In this document: positions 18,172 to 26,018 of the stretch, in pieces
Layout of the letters: each line of letters opens with the position of its first letter
How positions within the stretch are numbered: position 1 is the first letter of the stretch
NCBI GenBank assembly: GCA_964648115.1
Contig: CAZYME010000003.1
Coordinates: forward strand, 74,024-138,023
Direction: 5' to 3'
Source: CAZYME01 sp964648115
GTDB lineage: Bacteria > Pseudomonadota > Gammaproteobacteria > Legionellales > Legionellaceae
DNA length: 64,000 nt
Translations under genes and position numbers: made by a program
Notes under the pieces: model-generated
Database searches by the model: none
Told to the model about the DNA's origin: nothing
What the model saw: the letters and a program-made list of their open reading frames with translations, nothing else

Positions 18172-18482
18172 CGTTGGTGCTCTATAATTTCTATTGCGAG
18201 GATAGCGTCGGGTTGACCGGCGCGTGCCGCGCAGCCTATCCAATAGGCTGCTTTTTGCCTATCTTCAACTACTCCTTGGCCATAATAATACATATAACCG
18301 ACAGCATACTCGGCATCCGGTTGGCCTTTAATCGCCTCAGGCATTAAGCGCACAAATGCTTTCCGGTAATTTTGAATTTGGAAATTTTTAATACCTTCAC
18401 GCAAATTATAGCCAGAGGAAATACAGCCACTGAGTAGAATGAATGAACAGACCATAATCAATAAGAAAACTCTAAAGCGCAT
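18168..18482 (-). CDS. Small Sel1-repeat lipoprotein
   Basis: A 104-residue lipoprotein. The signal MRFRVFLLIMVCSFILLSGC ends in a lipobox (LLSG-C at residue 20), so it should be lipidated and held in a membrane. Then come one full Sel1-like repeat (DAEYAVGYMYYYGQGVVEDRQKAA) and part of a second (YWIGCAARAGQPDAILAI). Sel1 repeats are helix pairs used for protein contacts. The start is ATG 18482, only 12 bp after the gspC stop, so it is probably co-transcribed with gspC. Function unknown. Confidence 0.85.
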   Translation of the reverse strand: MRFRVFLLIMVCSFILLSGCISSGYNLREGIKNFQIQNYRKAFVRLMPEAIKGQPDAEYAVGYMYYYGQGVVEDRQKAAYWIGCAARAGQPDAILAIEIIEHQR

Positions 18483-18494
18483 GAAAACTGTTCC

Positions 18495-19013
18495 TCATTT
18501 CGAGTTCCTCAATGGCTTAGCAGGTGGCTCGAAGGTTAGTGCATTTTTTTGTAAATTTAAACGCTCTAGCGATCCATTACGTCCAATAAGCACACCGTCA
18601 CTGGTGATCCGCTTAATAATTGCCCCACCGGGAAGAGAATCCCCTATCCCAAAGGTTTGTTCTCGCCCGCCTGCTGTACGAATAATAACATGGGACGTCT
18701 CCTCGCTATTCTCCGCAAACATAATACCGACAACTGTTAAATTAAGCATGGATTGCTTCACATCTGAATCACTCAGATTTTTTGGTACATAATCACCAAA
18801 AAAAGCTGCGTTTAAACCTGCATTTAACGACGGCTGCTTTACTTTTATTTTATTATCAATAAGTTGATCATGACGAACAAGTGTTGCTTTATCAAGTGAA
18901 AAAAACGCCCCTACCCCTGCTTCTATTTGCCAAACCAATAGCAAAGCCAATATCCCACATATCAATTTAGGAGCGATAGGTCGTGATAAAGCTATTTTAA
19001 CATCGGCAAACAC
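18495..19013 (-). CDS. gspC: Type II secretion inner-membrane protein GspC (LspC)
   Basis: A 172-residue protein with one N-terminal membrane helix (about 15-34) and a periplasmic homology region at about 90-152: LNLTVVGIMFA, then SHVIIRTAGGREQTFGIGDSLPGGAIIKRITSDGVLI. Those are the GspC HR features, which bind the GspD secretin. There is no PDZ or coiled-coil domain after the HR region, so this is a short form. In Legionella the C gene stands apart from the rest of the type II genes, and no other gsp gene is visible in this window. It would help energise export of substrates such as the chitinase at 29434. PilP-type proteins are a less likely alternative. Confidence 0.8.
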   Translation of the reverse strand: MFADVKIALSRPIAPKLICGILALLLVWQIEAGVGAFFSLDKATLVRHDQLIDNKIKVKQPSLNAGLNAAFFGDYVPKNLSDSDVKQSMLNLTVVGIMFAENSEETSHVIIRTAGGREQTFGIGDSLPGGAIIKRITSDGVLIGRNGSLERLNLQKNALTFEPPAKPLRNSK

Positions 19014-19115
19014 GCGTAGTTTCCTCAGATCATTCTACTATAAATACGTTACAGTCATCGAAGCAAGGAGTCAAAACATGTATGATAATATAATTTTGAA
19101 ATAATTAGGGGTCTT

Positions 19116-20267
19116 ATGGATACCAAGCACTTTGATACGCGCGCAATTCATGCAGGACAAGCTCCCGATCCCAGTACTGGAGCTGTGATGACGCCTATTT
19201 ACGCCACGTCCACTTATCGACAATCCTCCCCTGGGGTGCATCAAGGTTATGAATACTCTCGTACGCAAAACCCCACTCGTGCCGCTTATGAGGCTTGTAT
19301 CGCCAGTCTCGAATCAGGTAAGCGTGGTTTTGCTTTTGCTTCCGGAATGGCTGCAATAAATACGGTGATTGACATGCTTGATGTGGGTGATCATGTAATA
19401 GCAATGGATGATCTCTACGGCGGTACCTACCGATTATTTGATAAAGTCAAAACCCGCACATCTAACTTATCATTTTCCTTTGTAGACATGGGAAATATTG
19501 ACAATGTGGCGGCAGCTATTAAACCGAACACGCGTATGATTTGGTTAGAAACACCATCAAATCCAATGCTTAAGCTGGCTGATTTACAAAAAATTGCGGC
19601 ATTGGCTAAACGCCATGGTATTATAACCGTTGCTGATAATACGTTTGCTACGCCCTGGATACAAAGGCCTCTCGAATTAGGATTTGATATCGTTGTGCAT
19701 TCAGCAACAAAATATTTAAATGGACACTCGGATGTAGTAAATGGCGTTGTTGTTGTAGGTGATAATTTGCCATTAATTGAAAAAATGGCTTTTTTACAAA
19801 ATTCTTGTGGGGCTATTGCGGCTCCTTTTGATAGTTTTTTGGTATTACGAAGCTTAAAAACACTTTCTTTGCGTATGGAAAGGCATTGTGAAAACGCACA
19901 TGCACTAGCATCCTGGCTGGAAGCGCATCCACGCATCCATAACGTTATTTATCCTGGGTTAGTAAGCCACCCTCAACATGCTTTAGCTAAGAAACAAATG
20001 CATGATTTCGGTGGGATGATATCAATGGTTGTAGAGGGAGGGATCGATGGCGCAACACGATTTTTATCGCGTTGTGAATTGTTTACTTTGGCAGAAAGTT
20101 TAGGTGGTGTTGAAAGCTTAATTGAACATCCAGCCATCATGACCCATGCTTCTATACCCGCTGCAACACGTAAAACATTAGGCATTGAAGATGGGTTTAT
20201 CCGATTATCCGTCGGTATTGAACACATAGATGATTTAATCGCTGATCTAGAGCATGCTTTAGGTTGA
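19116..20267 (+). CDS. Cystathionine gamma-synthase/lyase family PLP enzyme
   Basis: A 383-residue member of the Cys/Met-metabolism PLP family. The PLP lysine is Lys199 (HSATKYLNGHSD). The cofactor pocket includes ASGMAA (75-80), YSRTQNPT (47-54), DDLYGGTYRLF, and DNTFATP (174-180). The C-terminus LAESLGGVESLIEHPAIMTH is typical of cystathionine gamma-lyase and gamma-synthase, which cannot be told apart by eye. The ATG start has AGGGG upstream. It is monocistronic, divergent from gspC, with no other sulphur-metabolism gene adjacent. Confidence 0.93.
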   Translation: MDTKHFDTRAIHAGQAPDPSTGAVMTPIYATSTYRQSSPGVHQGYEYSRTQNPTRAAYEACIASLESGKRGFAFASGMAAINTVIDMLDVGDHVIAMDDLYGGTYRLFDKVKTRTSNLSFSFVDMGNIDNVAAAIKPNTRMIWLETPSNPMLKLADLQKIAALAKRHGIITVADNTFATPWIQRPLELGFDIVVHSATKYLNGHSDVVNGVVVVGDNLPLIEKMAFLQNSCGAIAAPFDSFLVLRSLKTLSLRMERHCENAHALASWLEAHPRIHNVIYPGLVSHPQHALAKKQMHDFGGMISMVVEGGIDGATRFLSRCELFTLAESLGGVESLIEHPAIMTHASIPAATRKTLGIEDGFIRLSVGIEHIDDLIADLEHALG

Positions 20268-20318
20268 AGTAAGTGTACAAGCTCACAACTACTGCCATTA
20301 AGTTAAAAGACAGTGTCA

Positions 20319-20336
20319 TTCCCGCCTTGGCGGGAA
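20319..20336. repeat. TTCCCGCC/GGCGGGAA hairpin repeat
   Basis: A perfect 8-bp stem with a 2-base loop. It is preceded by CATTAAGTTAAAAGAC, the same sequence that flanks the left arm of the 53392-53513 element, so both belong to one family. A short T-run follows 13 bases later, so some terminator function is possible. Confidence 0.7.
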
Positions 20337-20397
20337 CGACAGGCTTCCTTTTTTATATTGCAGTAGGGCGTGAGCTCATACAAATAGGAGTTTAAAT

Positions 20398-21300
20398 ATG
20401 AGCACATCAAAAAAATTTATTGGGATATTTTATGGAAATTTGGCCCTGTTGATTCTTATTTTTACTACCATAATTGGCTCAATTCCTGTCTTAGTACTGG
20501 GTTTGTTAAAATTATTGCCAAACCAAAACTTAAAAATTTATTGCACAAAAATAGTTGATAAAATTGCTACGCTCTGGGTTGAAATTAATAAAATTTACCT
20601 TAATAAGTCAAATCCAACACATATGGAAATCACAGGCGCCAACAATTTTAACTCTGAAGATTGGTATTTAGTAGTGGCAAATCATCAAAGCTGGCTAGAT
20701 ATCGTCATTTTGCAACAGCTACTTAATCGGAAAATACCTGTATTAAAATTCTTTATCAAAGATCAATTAAAGTGGATTCCCTTTTTAGGATTTTCTTGGT
20801 GGGCCATGGGCTGCCCTTTTATGAAACGTTATACACCAGCTTATTTGGCTAAAAATCCGCACAAGAAAGGAAAAGATTTACAGGCAACGCAGAAAGCTCT
20901 GAAATTATTCCAGAAAACACCAGTAAGCTTGATGAGTTTTGTCGAGGGCACGCGTTTTACCCCGCAAAAGAAATTGGACCAACAATCGCCGTATCAACAT
21001 TTACTTAAACCCAGAGCGGGTGGCATCGGTTTTGTAATTAGTGCTATGAATAAGCGCATTACTAAGCTCATAGATGTAACCATCACGTATCCGAAACAAG
21101 AAAGCACATTATGGGATTTTCTTTGCCACCGCATTGACACCATTAAAATCAACATCCGCCAGATCCCTATTCCACAAGAATTTTTAACTACTTCCCTAGC
21201 TGAAGACGATAAAATGCAATCTGAGTTTAGAGAATGGCTGAATCAGAAATGGTTTGAAAAAGATGCGTTGATTAACACTATGAAAAGCTCTCATAGTTGA
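20398..21300 (+). CDS. Lysophospholipid acyltransferase (PlsC family, YihG-like)
   Basis: A 300-residue protein with a hydrophobic N-terminal segment (about 10-40) and the PlsC motifs: block I H96-QSWL-D101 (the HX4D catalytic pair) and block III EGTR at 183-186. Long stretches after the EGTR motif and the overall length resemble YihG/YcfB-type acyltransferases rather than the short PlsC. It is expected to transfer an acyl chain to lysophosphatidic acid or a related lysolipid at the inner membrane. The ATG start has GGAG upstream. It stands alone, with palindromic sequence on both sides. Confidence 0.88.
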   Translation: MSTSKKFIGIFYGNLALLILIFTTIIGSIPVLVLGLLKLLPNQNLKIYCTKIVDKIATLWVEINKIYLNKSNPTHMEITGANNFNSEDWYLVVANHQSWLDIVILQQLLNRKIPVLKFFIKDQLKWIPFLGFSWWAMGCPFMKRYTPAYLAKNPHKKGKDLQATQKALKLFQKTPVSLMSFVEGTRFTPQKKLDQQSPYQHLLKPRAGGIGFVISAMNKRITKLIDVTITYPKQESTLWDFLCHRIDTIKINIRQIPIPQEFLTTSLAEDDKMQSEFREWLNQKWFEKDALINTMKSSHS

Positions 21301-21302
21301 TT

Positions 21303-21326
21303 CCTTCGCCCCGCGAGGGGAGAAGG
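21303..21326. repeat. CCTTCNCCCCGCGAGGGG hairpin copy
   Basis: The arms around GCGA match the element at 9816-9839 with one change (CCTTCGCCCC). It sits directly after the acyltransferase stop. It continues into GGTGCCCGACAGGGCGG, which is inverted relative to CCCTGTCGGGCATCCT in the following tandem repeats, so a larger fold-back over 21303-21420 is possible. Confidence 0.7.
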
Positions 21327-21385
21327 TGCCCGACAGGGCGGATGAAGGGTGATTAAAACATTTACACCAAAATGTATTTTTTTGA

Positions 21386-21617
21386 TTTGATCTACCCTCA
21401 CCTACCCTGTCGGGCATCCTCTCCCATCAATAGGAGAGGAACTTTCAATTCACTATCTGTGCAAACAAGAAAATCCTTTCTATGCTCGATTATTCACCCT
21501 ATTTGATCTACCCTCACCTGCCCTGTCGGGCATCCTGTCCCATCAATGGGCGAGGAACTTTCAATTCATTATCTGTGCAAACAAGCAAATTCTTTCTATG
21601 CTCGATTATTCAGTCTA
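21386..21617. repeat. Two tandem 116-bp direct repeats upstream of dapD
   Basis: Units 21386-21501 and 21502-21617 differ at roughly ten positions. Each contains CCCTGTCGGGCATCCT, CCCATCAAT, GAGGAACTTTCAATTCA, CTATCTGTGCAAACAAG (ATCTGTGC in both) and CTATGCTCGATTATTCA. The second unit ends 41 bp before the dapD start, so the dapD promoter lies inside or just after it. The gap 21301-21658 holds no gene. Partial copies of the inner sequence occur near 53570 (AATGGGCGAGGAACT) and 38793. Confidence 0.85.
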
Positions 21618-21658
21618 TATGAATTATATTCATAATCATTTCATTGAAAGGCTTTAAA

Positions 21659-22483
21659 ATGACCGCATTACAACAAATAATTGAACAACATTTTGAACAA
21701 CGCCAAACATTAACGCCCGATAATGCTTCACCAGAAATTATCAATGCATTGGAAGAAGTCATTTCAGGCCTTGATAGTGGTCATCTACGAGTAGCAGAAA
21801 AAATTCAAAATAAATGGGTAGTCCATGAGTGGTTAAAAAAAGCGATTCTTGTTTCCTTTAAGATATATCCTAATCGTGTTGTCGATACGGATTTTTGCCA
21901 ATTTTATGACAAATTACCGTTAAAATTTAATAATCTAGAACCTGCCGCATTTGCTCAAATGGGCGTACGGGTAGTACCTCATGCGATGGTTCGGCGTGGT
22001 GCATTTATTGGTAAAAATACCGTGCTCATGCCCTCTTACGTCAATATTGGTGCCTACATTGACGAAGGCGTAATGGTGGATACCTGGGCAACAGTTGGCT
22101 CATGCGCTCAAATTGGTAAAAATGTACATCTCTCAGGCGGTGCTGGGATCGGCGGCGTTTTAGAGCCACTACAAGCGAGCCCAACGATTATTGAGGATGA
22201 TTGCTTTATTGGTGCTAGATCAGAAGTAGTAGAAGGCGTTATCGTTGAACGTGGCTCCGTGCTTTCCATGGGGGTTTTTCTGGGCCAAAGCACCAAAATT
22301 TACAATCGTCTAACCGGTGAAATTAGCTATGGACGAATTCCTGCAGGTTCCGTGGTTGTTGCAGGCTCATTACCCAGCAGTGACGGCAGCCATAGCCTTT
22401 ATTGTGCGGTTATTGTGAAGCAAGTTGACGAAAAAACACGCTCAAAAGTGAGTATTAATGAGCTATTACGGGATACAAAATAA
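21659..22483 (+). CDS. dapD: Tetrahydrodipicolinate N-succinyltransferase
   Basis: DapD succinylates tetrahydrodipicolinate in the succinylase branch of diaminopimelate/lysine synthesis, in the cytoplasm. From ATG 21659 the product has 274 residues, the same as the E. coli enzyme. The central part is a left-handed beta-helix of hexapeptide repeats ([20 protein letters not shown], then [20 protein letters not shown]). [14 protein letters not shown] and [16 protein letters not shown] match the conserved active-site region. A TTG at 21644 is in frame but lies in the ribosome-site region (AAAGG). Its stop overlaps the dapE start (TAATG), so the two genes are translationally coupled. Confidence 0.97.
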   Translation: MTALQQIIEQHFEQRQTLTPDNASPEIINALEEVISGLDSGHLRVAEKIQNKWVVHEWLKKAILVSFKIYPNRVVDTDFCQFYDKLPLKFNNLEPAAFAQMGVRVVPHAMVRRGAFIGKNTVLMPSYVNIGAYIDEGVMVDTWATVGSCAQIGKNVHLSGGAGIGGVLEPLQASPTIIEDDCFIGARSEVVEGVIVERGSVLSMGVFLGQSTKIYNRLTGEISYGRIPAGSVVVAGSLPSSDGSHSLYCAVIVKQVDEKTRSKVSINELLRDTK

Positions 22484-23613
22484 TGAACACCGTTAAGGAA
22501 CTGCTTGCAAAATTAATTAGTTTTCAATCTATCACACCCCATGATGCCGGCTGCCAAGATTACATGATCGATGTTTTAGAAAAGTTGGGGTTCACTTGTC
22601 AGCGATTTGATAAGCCTCCGGTAGCCAATTTTTTTGCTCGCTTAGGTACTAGCAGCCCCCTATTGGTATTTGCTGGCCATACAGACGTAGTTCCGGTGGG
22701 TGATCCCACTAAATGGTCTTCCGATCCCTTCATATTACGCGAACATAATGGCTTACTATTCGGGCGTGGAAGCGCTGATATGAAAGGCAGCCTAGCATGC
22801 ATGTTAATAGCCGCTTCCCGCTTTGTTAAAAATTGCCCTGGTTTTACCGGTAGCCTTGGGTTTCTTATCACTAGCGGTGAAGAAGGCGATGATTTCGATT
22901 TAGGCACCCCCTACGTCATGCAGGAATTGAAAAAACGTGATATTCACCCTGATTATTGTATCGTAGGCGAGCCATCCAGCAGCGAACGGGTGGGCGATGT
23001 TATTAAAATTGGTCGTCGTGGCTCGTTAACAGCAACTGTGGAGTTACATGGAAAACAAGGGCATGTTGCCTATCCACATTTAGCCGAAAACCCCATTCAT
23101 ACAATTGCCCCGGCACTCCTTGAACTAACCACAACCACATGGGATCAAGGCAACCCCCACTTCCCACCTACTTCGCTACAAATTACTCATATTAATTCAG
23201 GCGGACATGCAAATAACATCATACCTGGCGAATTGTCACTTCATTTTAATTTTCGCTATTGCTCCGAGCAAACTGCTGACAGGCTAAAACAATCGGTACA
23301 AGCCTGTTTTGAACGTCACGGACTTAACCCCTCTATCACCTGGCGATTAAATGGCGAGCCTTTTTTAACTAATGGTGGACGTTTATTAGAAAGCTGCATA
23401 GAAGTTGTTAAAACAGAAACGCATCAAAATCCTGAGTTATCCACCAGTGGTGGTACATCAGATGGCCGATTTATAGCACCTTATGGAATAGAAGTAGTTG
23501 AGTTAGGGCCAGTGAATGCAACCATCCACCAAGTAAATGAATGCGTATCTTTAGCAGATTTAGAAACGCTAAGTGATATTTACTATTCTATTTGTAAAAA
23601 ATTATTAGCGTAG
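22483..23613 (+). CDS. dapE: Succinyl-diaminopimelate desuccinylase
   Basis: DapE removes succinate from N-succinyl-LL-diaminopimelate, two steps after DapD. It is a 376-residue M20-family metallohydrolase with zinc ligands visible as His66 (AGHTDVVP), Asp99 (GRGSADMKG), the Glu133-Glu134 pair (SGEEGD, catalytic base and ligand) and a further Glu in GEPSSSE. GGTSDGRFIAPYG carries the second conserved catalytic region. Its ATG overlaps the dapD stop by one base. It is convergent with the SDF symporter gene, and the palindrome and assembly gap lie in between. Confidence 0.97.
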   Translation: MNTVKELLAKLISFQSITPHDAGCQDYMIDVLEKLGFTCQRFDKPPVANFFARLGTSSPLLVFAGHTDVVPVGDPTKWSSDPFILREHNGLLFGRGSADMKGSLACMLIAASRFVKNCPGFTGSLGFLITSGEEGDDFDLGTPYVMQELKKRDIHPDYCIVGEPSSSERVGDVIKIGRRGSLTATVELHGKQGHVAYPHLAENPIHTIAPALLELTTTTWDQGNPHFPPTSLQITHINSGGHANNIIPGELSLHFNFRYCSEQTADRLKQSVQACFERHGLNPSITWRLNGEPFLTNGGRLLESCIEVVKTETHQNPELSTSGGTSDGRFIAPYGIEVVELGPVNATIHQVNECVSLADLETLSDIYYSICKKLLA

Positions 23614-23675
23614 TAGCCCGAATAGGCCGTAACCTGTGAGGCGTCATCCCCGAAAAATTGCCCGTCGTTGCGAGC

Positions 23676-23737
23676 GTAGCGAAGCAATCCAGTGACTTTA
23701 TCTGAGCAACATTAGAGTCGCTGGATTGCTTCGCTAC
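23676..23737. repeat. Palindrome of the GTAGCGAAGCAATCCAG family, next to an assembly gap
   Basis: Arms 23676-23696 and 23717-23737 are reverse complements over 21 bp with one mismatch (GTAGCGAAGCAATCCAGYGAC). It lies in the convergent gap between dapE and the symporter. The right arm ends exactly where the N run begins, so the hairpin or its repeated copies probably broke the assembly. A diverged copy is at 14159-14200. Confidence 0.85.
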
Positions 23738-23747
23738 NNNNNNNNNN
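23738..23747. other. Assembly gap (10 N)
   Basis: Ten undetermined bases follow the palindrome. The sequence after it (23748-23786) includes GGCGGG and 16 consecutive C (23771-23786) that read as Gly codons at the end of the symporter. Both are probably artefacts, and the true length missing here is unknown. Confidence 0.97.
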
Positions 23748-25038
23748 TTCTTTGTCTGGTTCGTGGCGGGCCCCCCCCCCCCCCCCACGACGATGAGGCC
23801 GCTCCCAATACTCCATCAGAAATAGCCTTCTCATCCACAACCTTCACTACGCATGAATCAGACCATACATTTAGCGCTGTTTCCAACATATCAATAAGAG
23901 CATAAAAAGGTAAAATAATACCCATCAAAGTAATAGGTACATTCATACTTGCTAATAAACTAGCACTCAGGAAAAAACACCCCATCGGGACCCCTGCGTT
24001 TCCTATCGCTGCAACCGTGGCTACAATTACCCACAACCCCATAGTGGCTAACGATATTTCTATGCCATGATTTTGCATAAGATAAATAACCGTAGCAAAA
24101 ATAAATGCCGCACAACCATTCATATTAATACTGGTGCACAAAGGCAAAACAAAACGGCTTATTTCAGGTTTGACGTTTAAGTTTTTCTCAACTGTATCCA
24201 TCGTTACAGGTAGCGTACCCACGGATGACTTAGAAAAGAACGCCAGAGATAAGGCAGGTAACATCCCTTTCATAGCGGCCATAGGCTTTATACCATGCCA
24301 TCTCAACCATAAAGGTAAAATAATAAATCCTTGCACTAAATTTGCTAACACGATAATTAGCAAATACTCCCCAATTCCCTTAATTGCGGTACCACCACGC
24401 AACTGGACAACTGTGGTCGAAATAAACCCATATAAACCGATTGGAATAACTGCAATCACCCAATTGGTTATCACCATAAACAAACCATGAGCACCATGAA
24501 AAAAGTGGGTGATAGTTTGCCTTGCGTCTGCATCTGGAATAAAGCGAATAGCAATTCCAATAACGATCCCAATAAACAATACACTAATAACCTGCTGCTC
24601 AAGGAATGGTGAAAATATCGTAGTGGGGATAAGATTTGTAATATACTGCAAATAGCCTAAATGATCGGCCGGTAAAGCAGTAGTTGGATATGTAGCCAAA
24701 TTAACCATGCTTGGATGAATTAGTATATATAGAAAGCAGCTAATACCTGCAGCAACCATTGTTGTGCCCAAGGTGTAGCACATTGTACGCCGCCAGATAG
24801 TTTTCATAACCCCATCTGAACGGTACTTGGATAAAGTCACAATAATAGAGAGTGCAATAATCGGTAAGCTGATGCATTTAAAAATTCGAATAAAAACATC
24901 AGAAATTAATAAACCCAATGTTTTTAAAATACTTATATCGGACATCCCACTTAAGATACCTAACGCAACCATCAGGGTATATAAAGCAGGGGTACTAAAC
25001 CAAATATTACTTTTTTTTGTAGAATGTTGTGCGCACAT
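23748..25038 (-). CDS. SDF-family (dicarboxylate/amino acid:cation) symporter, 3' end lost in assembly gap
   Basis: A DAACS-family inner-membrane transporter with about eight helices and two re-entrant hairpins. HP1 is visible as SSVGTLP and HP2 as GNAGVPMG. The TM7 motif reads NMNG where glutamate transporters have NMDG. In TM8 the residue that pairs with the substrate side chain is Glu (DMLETALN) where glutamate/aspartate carriers have Arg. SstT-type serine/threonine carriers also have an ETALN there, so a neutral amino acid is more likely than glutamate. The ATG start is at 25038. The last real residues are near GVLGAASS. The poly-Gly tail from 16 C and the frame into the N run are not trustworthy. 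Confidence 0.85.
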
Positions 25039-25265
25039 GTTAAAACCCTTTATAAAATTTATAAAAAAAAAGTGAACTGCAGTGTTTTAACAGCAACAAC
25101 AGGGAAGTAAGAATGGAGAGGAAAGTACTGAATATGATATTTGGCCTAGATGAAACATTCCAAAGTCCTTCATGCTTAAATTAGTATTAAATTTATACAT
25201 TAAGGACACATTTTAACATTTTATAGGCGTCTGTCAAGATAAATCTCAAAACCACTAATAAAACT

Positions 25266-25292
25266 GGTTTTGTCGCAAAAATTTGTGAAACC
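25266..25292. repeat. GTCGCAAAAATTT inverted repeat, copy 1
   Basis: An imperfect fold-back GGTTTTGTCGC...GTGAAACC. The core GTCGCAAAAATTT also occurs, inverted, at 29301-29333. The gap 25039-25478 between the symporter start and the next gene holds this, the cruciform element at 25336 and outer arms TGTTGACAA/TTGTCAACA (25301 and 25420), and no gene. Confidence 0.45.
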
Positions 25293-25335
25293 ATAGGGCG
25301 TGTTGACAACTCATATTCTCAAATTCTCTAAAGTG

Positions 25336-25406
25336 CCTACGTACCGTGGCTTGTCCACGGTATCCAGAGATCTCCTGGATGGCGCGGACAAGCCGCGCCA
25401 CGTAGG
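25336..25406. repeat. Cruciform-forming repeat, 71-bp copy
   Basis: Layout: CCTACGT, hairpin ACCGTGG-CTTGT-CCACGGT, ATCCAG, a short spacer, CTGGAT, hairpin GGCGCGG-ACAAG-CCGCGCC, ACGTAGG. The outer and inner arms pair with each other, each side hairpin pairs with itself, and the two loops (CTTGT and ACAAG) are complementary. Larger outer arms TGTTGACAA (25301) and TTGTCAACA (25420) extend the symmetry. It is the shortest complete copy of a family also found at 49222 and 63435. Confidence 0.9.
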
Positions 25407-25478
25407 CCTTATAGAGCAATTGTCAACAGACCATACTCACTGGTAAAATCTAGCGAAGATATTTCTAAAGAGCATTTT

Positions 25479-25886
25479 TTAACTCGAGGGTGACTTACTT
25501 CTTGGACTGTCTATAAATCTGTAATGTATTTTGATTTCACTCAAAGCCGCTTCAAATAAACGTACTGTCTCTTTTGAAGCTATATTATTCCGCTTACATT
25601 TGCCAACAAAACCACCCAAGAAATCTTCGTAAGTTTGACATTTAACATCCTTCCCCATGGGGAATAAATCTGTCAAGAATTTAGTAAATACCTGCAAAGA
25701 CAATTGATCGCTATTTGGTTCTGGGTTAAATATTAAATTGATATCTGCTATATAAATTTGAAGCTCTTTTCTCAAATCCTTAGGAATTTCATCACGGATA
25801 AGAACACTCAACACTGCGATCCTATTTGTTTCCATTGCTTGTTTAATTTGATCTTCTTTATCTAACAAGGGATTATTTTCAGACAT
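25479..25886 (-). CDS. Unknown small soluble protein
   Basis: A 135-residue protein of no recognised family. The frame opens at GTG 25931, but ATG 25886 has AAAGGA six bases upstream and is the likely start (MSENNPLLDKEDQIKQ). It is hydrophilic and mostly helical by composition, with no signal or membrane segment, and ends in a basic Ser/Pro-rich tail (SPRSKSPSS). It lies 132 bp downstream of the 1050-residue unknown protein on the same strand, so they may share a transcript. Base composition is like its neighbours. A small secreted or regulatory protein is possible, but nothing shows it. Confidence 0.6.
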   Translation of the reverse strand: MSENNPLLDKEDQIKQAMETNRIAVLSVLIRDEIPKDLRKELQIYIADINLIFNPEPNSDQLSLQVFTKFLTDLFPMGKDVKCQTYEDFLGGFVGKCKRNNIASKETVRLFEAALSEIKIHYRFIDSPRSKSPSS

Positions 25887-26018
25887 TGGTTTTCCTTTGG
25901 CTCCAGGAGATACTCGTTTAAAATAGCGCACAAAACTATCCTTTTATTAATTAGTCTATCAACAAACTATGACTGTTATAAACCTAGGCAATTGTAGCAT
26001 ATATTGTAATTTAAATGC

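Noticed and set aside
20319..20350. Hairpin plus T-run as an intrinsic terminator
   Set aside because: The T-run is 13 bases from the stem and the sequence belongs to a dispersed repeat, so I list it as a repeat.
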